DNA of 41,321 nucleotides from Lachnospiraceae bacterium UBA7160 (lineage in GTDB: Bacteria > Bacillota > Clostridia > Lachnospirales > Lachnospiraceae), in contig DKWE01000033.1 in the NCBI GenBank assembly GCA_002491565.1, positions 1 to 41,321 on the forward strand, given 5' to 3'. Of the stretch, positions 24,237-33,159 are shown piece after piece (position 1 is the stretch's first letter; the number at the start of each line of letters is the position of its first letter). Made by a program: the position numbers and the translations under genes. The notes under the pieces are model-generated. The model was given only the letters and a program-made list of their open reading frames with translations. It searched no databases and was not told the DNA's origin.

Positions 24237-26048
24237 ATGGCCAGACGCGCAATAAATTTTCTGAAGAAACTGAATTTTTACAATATTCAGAAGGGCATCC
24301 GCTATCTGAAGCATTTCGGTGTGAAAGAATTTTTTGTGCGGCTTTCGGACCGGCTAGAGCCGGAGGAGGTGCCGTACGGACCATGGTTTGAGGCGCACCG
24401 GGCGAAGGAGGAGGAGCTCGCGCGGCAGCGGGCGCAGAGATTTCGCGAGCCTGTCACCTTTAGCATTGCTGTGCCTCTGTACCGGACGCCTCCGCAGTAT
24501 CTGCGGGAGATGGTTGCGTCGGTGCAGGCACAGACGTACCCGCACTGGGAGCTCTGTCTGGTAAATGGAAGTCCGGAGGACCAGGAGGTAGGGAGGGTAC
24601 TCGCGGAATATGCGGCTGATCCGCGGATCCGGGTGCAGACGCTGGATAAAAACGGCGGGTTTGCAGAAAATACGAATGCGGCGCTTGCGATGGCGCGGGG
24701 AGATTATATCGGGCTGCTGGACCATGATGATTTGCTTGAGCCGGACGCGCTGTATGAGGCAGCCTGCCGGATGCAAAAAGAGAACCGCCCGGATCTGATT
24801 TACACAGATGAGGACAAGATCACATCCGACGGCAGCGAACATTTCCAGCCGAATCTGAAGCCGGATTTTAATGAAGATCTTCTGCGTTCGAACAATTATA
24901 TCTGTCATTTCCTGATCGTTTCGCGGGCGCTTGCTCTGCGTGTGGGTGGGTTTGATCATCGGTATGACGGCGCGCAGGATTATGATTTTATTCTGAAGTG
25001 CACGGAGCAGGCGCAGGGCATCTGTCATATTCCGAAGGTGCTTTACCACTGGCGCACTCATGCGGCCTCGACGGCAGACAATCCATTGAGCAAGCAGTAT
25101 GCCTATGAGGCGGGGGCGCGCGCAATTGCGGCACATCTTGCGCGCTGCCGGCTTACCGGCTGCCAGGTGGAGCAAAAAAAGGATTTCGGCTTTTACCGCG
25201 TGCATTATCCAGTGGAAGGAGAACCGCTGGTGTCGATTCTGATCCCGAACAAGGACGAGAAGGAAACTCTGAAAAAATGTCTGGAATCCCTCTTTGCGAA
25301 AACGGAATACCGCAATTTTGAGGTCATTATCATCGAGAATAACAGCAAAACAAAAGAAATTTTTGATTATTATCAAGAAATCGATGGACGAAACGGCGTT
25401 CATGTTGTATATTGGGACAGAGCGTTTAATTATTCCGCGCTTAATAATTTTGGTGCGAGGCACGCGAAGGGTTCCTATTTCGTGTGTCTGAATAACGATG
25501 TGGAAGTGATACGCGGGGACTGGCTGACGGAATTGCTGTCACACTGCCAGCGACCGGGGACAGGGATTGTCGGCGCAAGGCTTTACTATCCGGACGATAC
25601 CATTCAGCATGCAGGGATCATTATAGGAATCGGAGGTATTGCAGGCAGCGTGTTTGTCGGGATGAAGCGTTCTCACAGCGGGTATATGCACCGGGAGTCG
25701 CTGCAGCAGGAGCTCTGTGCGGTGACAGCGGCCTGTCTGATGGTCAGACGGGAAGCCTTTGAGGCGGTCGGCGGCTTTGAGGAGAAGCTGGCTGTCGCGT
25801 TTAATGACGTAGATTTCTGCCTGCGCGTGCGCGAGGCAGGATACCAGGTAGTGTACAATCCCTATGTGGAGCTGTACCACTATGAGTCAAAAACGCGCGG
25901 AGCAGAGGACACGGAGGAAAAGGTGCGCCGGTTCCAGAAAGAAATCGACTATATGCGCGGGCGCTGGAACACCCTGTTAAAGCAGGGGGATCCCTGTTAC
26001 AACCGGAACCTTTCCCTGAAAAAGTGGAATTACTCGCTGCGGAGCTGA
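24237..26048 (+). CDS. Double-domain GT2 glycosyltransferase
   Basis: 603 residues; third tandem GT2 enzyme of the locus. A short basic, amphipathic N-terminus (RRAINFLKKLNFYNIQKGI) replaces the RGW domains of the other two and may help membrane association. GT domain 1 begins at about residue 74 (FSIAVPLYRTP) with LDHDD, YTDEDK and AQDYDF; domain 2 begins at about 331 (VSILIPNKDE) with LNNDVEV, FNDVDFC and HYESKTRG. Both keep the acidic metal-binding motifs and look active. The ATG at 24237 has GGGGGAG upstream; the frame is open back to 24132 without a site. The next glycosyltransferase starts 17 bases later. Sugar specificity unknown. Confidence 0.88.
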   Translation: MARRAINFLKKLNFYNIQKGIRYLKHFGVKEFFVRLSDRLEPEEVPYGPWFEAHRAKEEELARQRAQRFREPVTFSIAVPLYRTPPQYLREMVASVQAQTYPHWELCLVNGSPEDQEVGRVLAEYAADPRIRVQTLDKNGGFAENTNAALAMARGDYIGLLDHDDLLEPDALYEAACRMQKENRPDLIYTDEDKITSDGSEHFQPNLKPDFNEDLLRSNNYICHFLIVSRALALRVGGFDHRYDGAQDYDFILKCTEQAQGICHIPKVLYHWRTHAASTADNPLSKQYAYEAGARAIAAHLARCRLTGCQVEQKKDFGFYRVHYPVEGEPLVSILIPNKDEKETLKKCLESLFAKTEYRNFEVIIIENNSKTKEIFDYYQEIDGRNGVHVVYWDRAFNYSALNNFGARHAKGSYFVCLNNDVEVIRGDWLTELLSHCQRPGTGIVGARLYYPDDTIQHAGIIIGIGGIAGSVFVGMKRSHSGYMHRESLQQELCAVTAACLMVRREAFEAVGGFEEKLAVAFNDVDFCLRVREAGYQVVYNPYVELYHYESKTRGAEDTEEKVRRFQKEIDYMRGRWNTLLKQGDPCYNRNLSLKKWNYSLRS

Positions 26049-26065
26049 AAGCAAGAGGTTGTAAG

Positions 26066-27028
26066 ATGCAGATAGCGACAGTGATCATACCGAATCTGAA
26101 CGGCAGAAAATACCTGAAGGGTTGTCTCGATTCCCTGATGGAGCAGAGCCGCCAGGATTTTTCGGTCATTTTAGTAGATAACGGGTCATCGGATGGCAGC
26201 GCAGACTATGTGGAGGGACATTACCCGGAGGTCTGCGTGAAGCGTTTCCCTGAAAACCGCGGCTTCAGCGCTGCGGTCAATGAGGGCATCCGGATGGCGA
26301 AAACGAAATATGTGATACTTTTGAATAATGATACGGTCTGTGACACCGGCTTTGTAGAGGAGCTGGTCAAAGAGATGGAGCAGGAGAGAGGATGCTTTGC
26401 CGGGAGCGCCCGGATGGTGCAGATGGACGCTCCGGATTGCATGGACAGCTGCGGAGACTTCTACTGTGCGCTTGGCTGGGCATTCAGTCCGGCAAAAGGC
26501 AAACCAGCCTCAAAGTACGAAAAGCCGCGCAGGGTATTTTCCGCATGTGCCGGGGCAGCAATTTACCGCAGAAGCCTGCTGGATGAGACCGGCCTGTTTG
26601 ACGAGGCGCATTTTGTTTATCTGGAGGATGTGGATATCTGCTGGCGTGCGCGGATTCTGGGATACCCGAACTGGTATATACCGGGCGCTGTGGTGCGCCA
26701 TGTGGGGAGTGCGACAAGCGGTTCCGCCTACAATGAGTTCAAGACGCATTACTCCTCACAGAACAGCATCTACCTGTTCTACAAAAATATGCCGTGGCTG
26801 CAGATTTTGCTGAACCTGCCGTTTTTGCTGGCAGGGATTTTCATTAAGCTGTTGTTCTTTACCGCAAAAGGCTTTGGTAAGGAATACCTTTTCGGGCTGG
26901 CGAGAGGAGTGCAGATGTGCAGGAGTGGCCGGAAGGTAAAGTTCAGAAAGGAACATCTGGGACATTATATGAGGATCCAGTGGGAACTCTGGGTTAATAT
27001 GTTCAGGAGGGTGATTGATTTTGGATGA
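26066..27028 (+). CDS. Single-domain GT2 glycosyltransferase, rhamnosyltransferase-like
   Basis: About 320 residues. A GT-A domain starts at once with ATVIIPNLNGRKYLKGCLDSL, with LLNNDTVC as the metal-binding motif, then the acceptor-side YLEDVDICWRARI and VVRHVGSATSGSA, a pattern common in WbbL-type rhamnosyltransferases. A C-terminal hydrophobic stretch (ILLNLPFLLAGIFIKLLFF, about residues 245-270) should hold it to the membrane. The ATG at 26066 has AAGAGG seven bases upstream. An attractive candidate for transferring the first or an adaptor sugar onto the lipid carrier, given its place just before the priming enzyme gene; that is inference. Confidence 0.87.
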   Translation: MQIATVIIPNLNGRKYLKGCLDSLMEQSRQDFSVILVDNGSSDGSADYVEGHYPEVCVKRFPENRGFSAAVNEGIRMAKTKYVILLNNDTVCDTGFVEELVKEMEQERGCFAGSARMVQMDAPDCMDSCGDFYCALGWAFSPAKGKPASKYEKPRRVFSACAGAAIYRRSLLDETGLFDEAHFVYLEDVDICWRARILGYPNWYIPGAVVRHVGSATSGSAYNEFKTHYSSQNSIYLFYKNMPWLQILLNLPFLLAGIFIKLLFFTAKGFGKEYLFGLARGVQMCRSGRKVKFRKEHLGHYMRIQWELWVNMFRRVIDFG

Positions 27029-27122
27029 CGTGCGGCTTTCGGTGTCTGGCGGCACAGGATATGGGGCGGCACGTCTGTGCAGAGTCTGGACAGAGCAGGC
27101 TTCCGGTAAGAGGTGAGATGGT

Positions 27123-28523
27123 TTGATTAAAGACAATCAGAAATATTTGAATCGGCTGCAGGTTGTGCTGGATGGCCTGGTGATTATTGTTTCCTATCTG
27201 ACAGCGTGGTTTGTCATGCTGCGCACGGTGCAGGCAAGAGGAATCGGTGTTCTTCCGCCTGAGTTTTATATGCTGGCGCTGATTGTGCTGCTGCCTTTTT
27301 TCCTTCTTTTATACTACGCGTGCGGATTGTACACGCCAAAGCGTGTGCAGGGGCGGCGTCTGGAGGGCAGCAATATTGTCAAGGCGAACATAATCGGCGG
27401 ACTGACGCTGATGGCGGTGTATTTTTTCATCCAGCTGCCGAATGTTTCGCGTTTGCAGATCGGTGTATTTCTGTTGCTGAATATCGCGCTGACGTTTGTG
27501 GAGCGGAATCTGGTTCGGCTCTGCCTGCGCCGGATGCGGGCGATGGGGCTGAATCTGAAGCATATTATTCTGGTAGGATACAGCCGGGCCGCGGAGGAGT
27601 ACATTGACCGCATTGCACAGAATCCGCAGTGGGGCTATCATGTGCTTGGCCTTCTGGATGACAAGGTTCCGGAAGGTACGATATATCGCGGTGTGGAGGT
27701 GCTTGGTCCGACGGAGGGCCTAAGCGCACTTTTAGAGATCAGCCAGCCGGATGAGATCGCGATTACGCTCGGTCTGCCTGAATATTATAAGCTGGAGCGG
27801 ATTGTCGCGATGTGCGAAAAATCGGGTGTTCATACCAAATTCATTCCGGACTACAGCAAAATTATTCCGACAAAGCCGTATACAGAGGATCTGATGGGGC
27901 TTCCGGTGATCAATATCCGTCACGTTCCGCTGTCTAATACGTTTAATATGATGGTAAAGCGTGTGATGGATATCATAGGTGCAATTGCCTGTATTATTCT
28001 CTTTTCGCCAGTCATGCTGGTGACAGCACTTCTGATTAAGCTGACGTCAAAAGGGCCGCTGATCTTTGCGCAGGAGCGCGTGGGGCTGCACAATGTCCCA
28101 TTTAAGATGTATAAATTCCGCTCAATGGAGGTGCAGACAAATGCACAGGAAAAGGCGGGCTGGACGACCAGGAACGATCCGCGCGTGACGACGGTCGGAA
28201 AGGTAATCCGCCGTCTGAGTATCGACGAGATGCCGCAGTTTTTCAATGTTCTGAAGGGCGACATGAGTCTGGTAGGGCCAAGGCCGGAGCGGCCGCAGTT
28301 TGTCGAGAAATTCCGCGAGGAGATTCCAAGGTATATGGTGAAGCATCAGGTACGCCCCGGCATGACCGGCTGGGCGCAGGTCAATGGATACCGCGGCAAT
28401 ACTTCGATCCGTAAGCGGATCGATTGTGATCTGTACTATATTGAGAACTGGACGGTCGGTCTGGATGTGAAAATTTTGTTTTTGACAGTATTTAAAGGGT
28501 TTGTAAATAAAAATGCGTACTAG
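27123..28523 (+). CDS. Polyprenyl-phosphate sugar phosphotransferase (priming enzyme)
   Basis: Starts glycan synthesis by moving a sugar-1-phosphate to undecaprenyl phosphate at the inner membrane face. 466 residues: about four N-terminal transmembrane helices, a Rossmann-like CoA-binding-type domain (HIILVGYSRAAEEYIDRIA), then a membrane-entering helix (IIGAIACIILFSPVMLVTAL) and the catalytic bacterial sugar-transferase domain with GPLIFAQERVG, KMYKFRSM, RRLSIDEMPQFFNVLKGDMS and LVGPRPERP. This WcaJ/WbaP/CpsE architecture favours glucose or galactose. It begins at a TTG (27123) five bases after AGGTGAG; no in-frame ATG occurs before the second helix. It defines this locus as a complete assembly pathway. 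Confidence 0.92.
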   Translation: MIKDNQKYLNRLQVVLDGLVIIVSYLTAWFVMLRTVQARGIGVLPPEFYMLALIVLLPFFLLLYYACGLYTPKRVQGRRLEGSNIVKANIIGGLTLMAVYFFIQLPNVSRLQIGVFLLLNIALTFVERNLVRLCLRRMRAMGLNLKHIILVGYSRAAEEYIDRIAQNPQWGYHVLGLLDDKVPEGTIYRGVEVLGPTEGLSALLEISQPDEIAITLGLPEYYKLERIVAMCEKSGVHTKFIPDYSKIIPTKPYTEDLMGLPVINIRHVPLSNTFNMMVKRVMDIIGAIACIILFSPVMLVTALLIKLTSKGPLIFAQERVGLHNVPFKMYKFRSMEVQTNAQEKAGWTTRNDPRVTTVGKVIRRLSIDEMPQFFNVLKGDMSLVGPRPERPQFVEKFREEIPRYMVKHQVRPGMTGWAQVNGYRGNTSIRKRIDCDLYYIENWTVGLDVKILFLTVFKGFVNKNAY

Positions 28524-28664
28524 AGTACTGACCGCATAAAACGACACGGCATCCTGTTTTTTCAGCAGAAAGGCAGCTGGGAAGTGGGACGGCGTGGTCT
28601 GGGAATATCATGCGGTGAGTATACTCAGTAAGCCTGACAGGCAAGCAGAGAGGAGCAGCGCCAG

Positions 28665-30035
28665 ATGGATAATAGGAGAAGACGAACAGGATCGGAAAGG
28701 GAAACGGCTGGCGGGCACAGACAGCAGAGGGCTTATAAAAGCCCGGGAGACAGCAGGAACAGCCGCCAGGGCTATTATGACGGCGGAGACGGCTATTACA
28801 ATGAGGGAGACGGCTATGGCCGCCAGGGTTATTACGACGAGGAAGGCGGTTACAGCCAGCAGGGGTATTATGACGATGAGGGCGGTTACGGCCAGCAGGG
28901 GTATTACGACGAGGGAGACGGCTATGGCCGCCAGGAATATTATGAAGAGGGCGGCTACCGGGATACGCGTCGGGGCTCCTATGCGCGCGACTATGGAAAT
29001 GGCAGCCAGGGATATTACGAGGAAAGAAGCGGACGGGGGCGTAAGAAAAAACACCGGAAGTGGGTGCTCGCACTGGAGATTATTCTTCTGCTGGTGATCG
29101 CGCTTGGCATCTTTGTGTTTTCCCAGATCGGGCGGATCGACCGGGAGAAGCTGCATGATATTCTGGTAAATACCGGGATTGGTGTGGAAGGCTACCGCAA
29201 TATTGCGCTGTTCGGTGTGGACTCCCGCACAGGAGAGCTGGAGAGCGGGACGAACAGCGATACGATTATGGTGTGCAGTATCAACAATAAGACGGGGAAA
29301 ATCACGCTGGCGAGCGTGTACCGCGACACCTATCTGGATATCACGAACGGAACCTACAGCAAGGCGAATTCCGCCTACGCAGGCGGCGGTGCGGAACGTG
29401 CAGTCAATATGCTGAATAAAAATCTGGACCTTGATATCACAGATTTTGTGACCGTTGATTTTAATGCTGTCATTGAAGCAGTCGATTTGCTCGGAGGGAT
29501 TGACATTGAGCTGACGGATGAGGAAGTCACCTGGCTGAATGCTTATCTGGTAGAGACGTCTCAGGTGACAGGAAAGTCTTATGAAAATGTTGCCGGGCCA
29601 GGTATGCAGCATTTGAGCGGTATTCAGGCGATGGCATACTGCCGGATCCGGTACACAACGGGATGGGATTACAAGCGCACCGAGCGTCAGCGCCTGGTGC
29701 TGGAAAAGATTTTTGAGAAGGCGCAGCAGCAGGGAGTAACGGGGCTGGCAGGGATGATTACAACCATGTTTGACTATATCAAAACCAGCCTGAGCACAGC
29801 AGAGATCCTGAGCCTTGCGGCGAATATTGGTCGTTACGAGATCGGGGATACGATCGGTTTCCCATACGAAAAGCAGGGGGCCAACATCGCGGCGGGTGAC
29901 TGCGTGGTGCCGGTGAATCTTGCGGCGAATGTATCGCAGCTGCACGCGGATCTGTTTGGAGATACCTCCTATACGCCGTCCCAGACCGTGCAGGAAATCA
30001 GCAACAAGATCATCAACGATACGGGAATCCAGTAA
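28665..30035 (+). CDS. LytR-CpsA-Psr (LCP) family protein with Tyr/Gly-rich cytoplasmic repeats
   Basis: LCP enzymes move lipid-linked glycans onto peptidoglycan on the outer membrane face. 456 residues: a disordered cytoplasmic N-terminus with 12-residue repeats of QGYYDEEGGYSQ type (35-98), a basic segment (GRGRKKKHRKW), one transmembrane helix (about 131-154), then the LCP domain from about 170, with NIALFGVDSRTG, SDTIMVCSINNKTGKITLASVYRDTY, and the late RIRYTTGWDYKRTERQRLVL motif carrying conserved arginines. AGGAG lies about ten bases before the ATG. The tyrosine-rich tail could be a tyrosine-phosphorylation or condensation platform; its DNA is a 36-base repeat and should vary in length. 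Confidence 0.9.
   Translation: MDNRRRRTGSERETAGGHRQQRAYKSPGDSRNSRQGYYDGGDGYYNEGDGYGRQGYYDEEGGYSQQGYYDDEGGYGQQGYYDEGDGYGRQEYYEEGGYRDTRRGSYARDYGNGSQGYYEERSGRGRKKKHRKWVLALEIILLLVIALGIFVFSQIGRIDREKLHDILVNTGIGVEGYRNIALFGVDSRTGELESGTNSDTIMVCSINNKTGKITLASVYRDTYLDITNGTYSKANSAYAGGGAERAVNMLNKNLDLDITDFVTVDFNAVIEAVDLLGGIDIELTDEEVTWLNAYLVETSQVTGKSYENVAGPGMQHLSGIQAMAYCRIRYTTGWDYKRTERQRLVLEKIFEKAQQQGVTGLAGMITTMFDYIKTSLSTAEILSLAANIGRYEIGDTIGFPYEKQGANIAAGDCVVPVNLAANVSQLHADLFGDTSYTPSQTVQEISNKIINDTGIQ
28767..28958 (+). repeat. In-gene repeat encoding Tyr/Gly-rich units
   Basis: About five units of 36 bases (the first longer, the last shorter), encoding QGYY-D-x-x-G-Y-x-x in the cytoplasmic region of the LCP protein. 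Phase is kept in frame throughout. Confidence 0.85.
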
Positions 30036-30147
30036 GGAGCTGCAGCTGCACAAATTGCTTCAGGAAGATTTCCCAATTTTGCTGTTTTGCATGAAATTTC
30101 GGTTGTAAGTGGCTGACTGCGGATTTGCTTTGCCGGAGGAGTGATGG

Positions 30148-31095
30148 ATGGAAGAACAGATTCTGATAGATGTAGTGATACCGGCGTACCGTCCGGATGA
30201 GAAGCTGCACCGGCTTTTGCTGATGCTGATGCGGCAGACCAGGAGGCCCGCGCGGATCCTTGTGGTGAACACCGAGGCATCTTTGTTTGACGAGGCGTGC
30301 CTTGCAGGGACTTCTGGTGTCGAAGTAGTCCATATCCGGAAAGAGGAGTTCGATCACGGGGGAACACGGCATTGGGCGGCGATGCAGCTGGAGCATGCAT
30401 TCGTGCTGTTTCTGACGCAGGACGCTGTGCCGGAGGATGAACATTTGCTTGAGGCGCTGTATCGTCCGTTCGCAGAGCATGCGCGTGTCGGGGCATCGTA
30501 TGCGCGGCAGCTTCCGGCTGCAGACTGCAGTGTGCTGGAGCAGTATACCAGGGGCTTTAATTACGGGGATGAGAGCCGTATAAAGCAGGCGGAGGATTTG
30601 CCCAGGCTTGGCATCAAGACGTTCTTCTGCTCGAATGTCTGTGCGATGTACCGCCGCAGCACATACGAGGAGCTGGGAGGCTTCGAACGGCATACAATAT
30701 TTAATGAAGATATGATTTTTGCAGGAAAGCTGGTGGCAGCGGGGTATGCGGTCGCTTACTGCGCAGACGCGCGGGTCGTGCATTCGCATAACTATAGTGG
30801 CTGGCAGCAGCTGCGCCGGAATTTTGATCTCGGCGTTTCACAGGCGGAGCATCCGGAGGTTTTCACCAGAGTAAAATCAGAGAGTGAGGGCGTCCGGATG
30901 GTGAAGCAGACGGCGGGGTATCTGTGCAGGACCGGGAAGCCGTATCTGCTGCCCAAGCTGGTATGGCAAAGCGGGTGCAAATTCCTGGGCTACCGACTTG
31001 GCAAAGGATACCAGAGGCTCCCGCGCTGGCTGATCCGGCGCTGTACCATGAACCCCGGCTACTGGGAGCGGCAGGGCAGTACGGTGCGCAGATAG
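30148..31095 (+). CDS. GT2 glycosyltransferase, rhamnosyltransferase-like (HGGTR type)
   Basis: 315 residues. The N-terminal GT-A fold begins IDVVIPAYRPDEKLHRLLLML; HGGTRHWA follows, and LFLTQDAVPEDE holds the acidic metal-binding residues. This HGGTR plus TQDA pattern is typical of RfbF/RgpB-like rhamnosyltransferases. Later blocks are FFCSNVCAMYRRSTYEELGGF, FNEDMIFAGKLVAAGY and VVHSHNYS. GGAGGAG lies six bases before the ATG. Last glycosyltransferase of the locus; glmS begins 95 bases later with no terminator between. Confidence 0.87.
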   Translation: MEEQILIDVVIPAYRPDEKLHRLLLMLMRQTRRPARILVVNTEASLFDEACLAGTSGVEVVHIRKEEFDHGGTRHWAAMQLEHAFVLFLTQDAVPEDEHLLEALYRPFAEHARVGASYARQLPAADCSVLEQYTRGFNYGDESRIKQAEDLPRLGIKTFFCSNVCAMYRRSTYEELGGFERHTIFNEDMIFAGKLVAAGYAVAYCADARVVHSHNYSGWQQLRRNFDLGVSQAEHPEVFTRVKSESEGVRMVKQTAGYLCRTGKPYLLPKLVWQSGCKFLGYRLGKGYQRLPRWLIRRCTMNPGYWERQGSTVRR

Positions 31096-31190
31096 CGCGC
31101 CGGATAAGGTTCTATAAGCTTGGCGGAGCCATTTTGCGGGCGCGGTCGCAAGCCGGAGGGCATGGATTTAAAGAAAGGATGGAATCAGAT

Positions 31191-33017
31191 ATGTGTGGAA
31201 TTGTCGGATACATTGGAGCGAAGCAGGCGGCGCCGATCCTTCTGGATGGCCTTGACAAGCTGGAGTACCGTGGTTATGATTCCGCCGGTATGGCTGTCTA
31301 CGACGGGAAAAAAATACAGTTTGCAAAGGCCAGAGGACGTCTGAAGATTCTGCGCGAGCTGACACATGACGGCGCGAAGCTGCCGGGCTGTCTCGGTATC
31401 GGGCATACGCGCTGGGCGACACACGGGGTTCCGTCCAATACAAATGCGCATCCGCATTTCAATGAGGCTGAGACAATTGCCGTCGTGCACAATGGCATCA
31501 TCGAGAACTATGCGCGTCTGAAAAAGATGCTGGTGGGAAAAGGATACCGGTTTGTCTCAGAGACGGATACGGAGGTCGTCGCGCATCTTCTTGATTACTA
31601 TTATGAGGGAGATCCGATGGATGCCATTTGCAAGGCAATGCAGCGTATGGAGGGATCCTACGCACTTGGGATTATTTTTATGGATCATCCTGGACGGCTG
31701 TATGCAGTCCGGAAGGACAGCCCTCTGATTGCTGGAAAAGCGGAGGACGGCTGTCTGATTGCGTCGGATGTTCCGGCGATCCTCAAGTATACGCGCGACG
31801 TCTATTTTCTGCAAAATGAAGAGATCGTCTGCATGGAGGCAGGGCAGATCAATTTCTTTAATATAGATAAAGACCCGATTGAGAAGACGGCGACGACGAT
31901 TGAGTGGGATGTCTCAGCGGCGGAAAAAGCGGGCTATGAGCATTTTATGCTGAAGGAGATTTACGAACAGCCGAAGGCGGTGCTGGATACGCTAAATCCG
32001 CGCATCCGGAACGGGAAAATTGAGATCGAGGAGCTTGGAATGACGGATGAGGAAATCCGGGCGATTCACAAGATCTATATGGTGGCGTGCGGCTCTGCTT
32101 ATCACACAGCTGTCACAGCAAAATACGTCTTTGAGGGGCTGGCACGGATCCCGGTGGAGACGGACCTGGCATCGGAATTCCGCTACCGCGATCCGATTCT
32201 GGATGAAGGGACCCTGCTGATTGTGGTCAGTCAGTCCGGCGAGACAGCGGATACGCTGGCAGCGCTGCGCGAGGCGAAGCAGCGCGGGGTACGCGTCCTC
32301 GGCATCGTCAATGTTGTGGGAAGCTCGATCGCGCGGGAGGCGGACAATGTTATGTATACGTGGGCAGGTCCCGAAATCGCCGTCGCTACCACAAAGGCGT
32401 ACAGTACGCAGCTGGTTGCGGAGTATCTGCTGGCAATGAAATTCGCGGAGGCACGCGGTACGGTGACACAGCAGGAGATCGACGACATGCTGCTGGATCT
32501 GAGGCGTTTGCCGCAGCAGATTGAATTGCTGCTGGACCACAAGGAGAAGCTGCAGCGGTTCGCAAACCGCTATGTCGCAGCGCGGGATGTCTTTTTCATT
32601 GGAAGAGGGATTGACTACGCGATTTCCCTGGAAGGGTCGCTGAAGCTGAAGGAGATTTCCTACATTCACTCCGAGGCGTATGCTGCAGGCGAGCTGAAGC
32701 ATGGGACGATTTCCCTGATCGAAGAAGGGACGCTGGTCGCTGCAGTCGTGACGCAGAAAGACCTGTATAAGAAGACGATCAGTAATATGGTAGAGGTGAA
32801 GACGCGCGGCGCGTTCCTGCTCGCGGTCACAAATGAGGGAAATACGGAAGTAGAGAAAGCGGCGGACTACGTGGTCTACATTCCGGAGACAAATAAATAT
32901 TTTACCAATTCACTGGCGGTCATTCCGCTGCAGATTTTCAGCTACTACGTGGCGCTTGGCAAGGGCTGTGATGTCGACAAGCCGCGCAACCTGGCAAAGT
33001 CTGTGACGGTGGAGTAA
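31191..33017 (+). CDS. glmS: Glutamine--fructose-6-phosphate aminotransferase (isomerizing)
   Basis: Makes glucosamine-6-phosphate from fructose-6-phosphate and glutamine, the entry to UDP-GlcNAc for peptidoglycan and surface glycans. 608 residues, the standard length. The mature N-terminal Cys nucleophile is in MCGIVGYIGAKQ, followed by the glutaminase motifs LEYRGYDSAGMAV and GHTRWATHG. Two SIS sugar-isomerase domains follow (VACGSAYHTA, then VSQSGETADTLAALR; later FFIGRGIDYAISLEGSLKLKEISYIHSEAYAAGELKHG), ending KPRNLAKSVTVE. The start is fixed by the catalytic Cys2, though the frame is open much further upstream. I looked for a glmS ribozyme in the 95-base leader and did not find its consensus. 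Confidence 0.98.
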   Translation: MCGIVGYIGAKQAAPILLDGLDKLEYRGYDSAGMAVYDGKKIQFAKARGRLKILRELTHDGAKLPGCLGIGHTRWATHGVPSNTNAHPHFNEAETIAVVHNGIIENYARLKKMLVGKGYRFVSETDTEVVAHLLDYYYEGDPMDAICKAMQRMEGSYALGIIFMDHPGRLYAVRKDSPLIAGKAEDGCLIASDVPAILKYTRDVYFLQNEEIVCMEAGQINFFNIDKDPIEKTATTIEWDVSAAEKAGYEHFMLKEIYEQPKAVLDTLNPRIRNGKIEIEELGMTDEEIRAIHKIYMVACGSAYHTAVTAKYVFEGLARIPVETDLASEFRYRDPILDEGTLLIVVSQSGETADTLAALREAKQRGVRVLGIVNVVGSSIAREADNVMYTWAGPEIAVATTKAYSTQLVAEYLLAMKFAEARGTVTQQEIDDMLLDLRRLPQQIELLLDHKEKLQRFANRYVAARDVFFIGRGIDYAISLEGSLKLKEISYIHSEAYAAGELKHGTISLIEEGTLVAAVVTQKDLYKKTISNMVEVKTRGAFLLAVTNEGNTEVEKAADYVVYIPETNKYFTNSLAVIPLQIFSYYVALGKGCDVDKPRNLAKSVTVE

Positions 33018-33037
33018 ATAATACCTTTGTTGTCTAT

Positions 33038-33055
33038 GGCGCTGCTTGCAGCGCC
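33038..33055 (+). terminator. GC-rich hairpin after glmS
   Basis: GGCGCTG and CAGCGCC form a perfect seven-base stem with a four-base loop, 21 bases after the glmS stop. No T-run follows, so termination may be weak. The remaining ~100 bases before clpX contain a looser fold (GAACC with GGTTC) and no clear promoter. Confidence 0.45.
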
Positions 33056-33159
33056 TATACATAAGAGAATCATCAGAGTACCAGGAACGAACCGGGCAAG
33101 TGCGACGGGGTTCAGAACTGTTATCTCTGGCACGTTACTATAGCAAGTGAGGAACTGGA

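Noticed and set aside
31096..31190. glmS ribozyme in the glmS leader
   Set aside because: The leader is short and the AGCGCC...catalytic core and pseudoknot strings are not present; the frame also stays open across it, coming from the previous gene.
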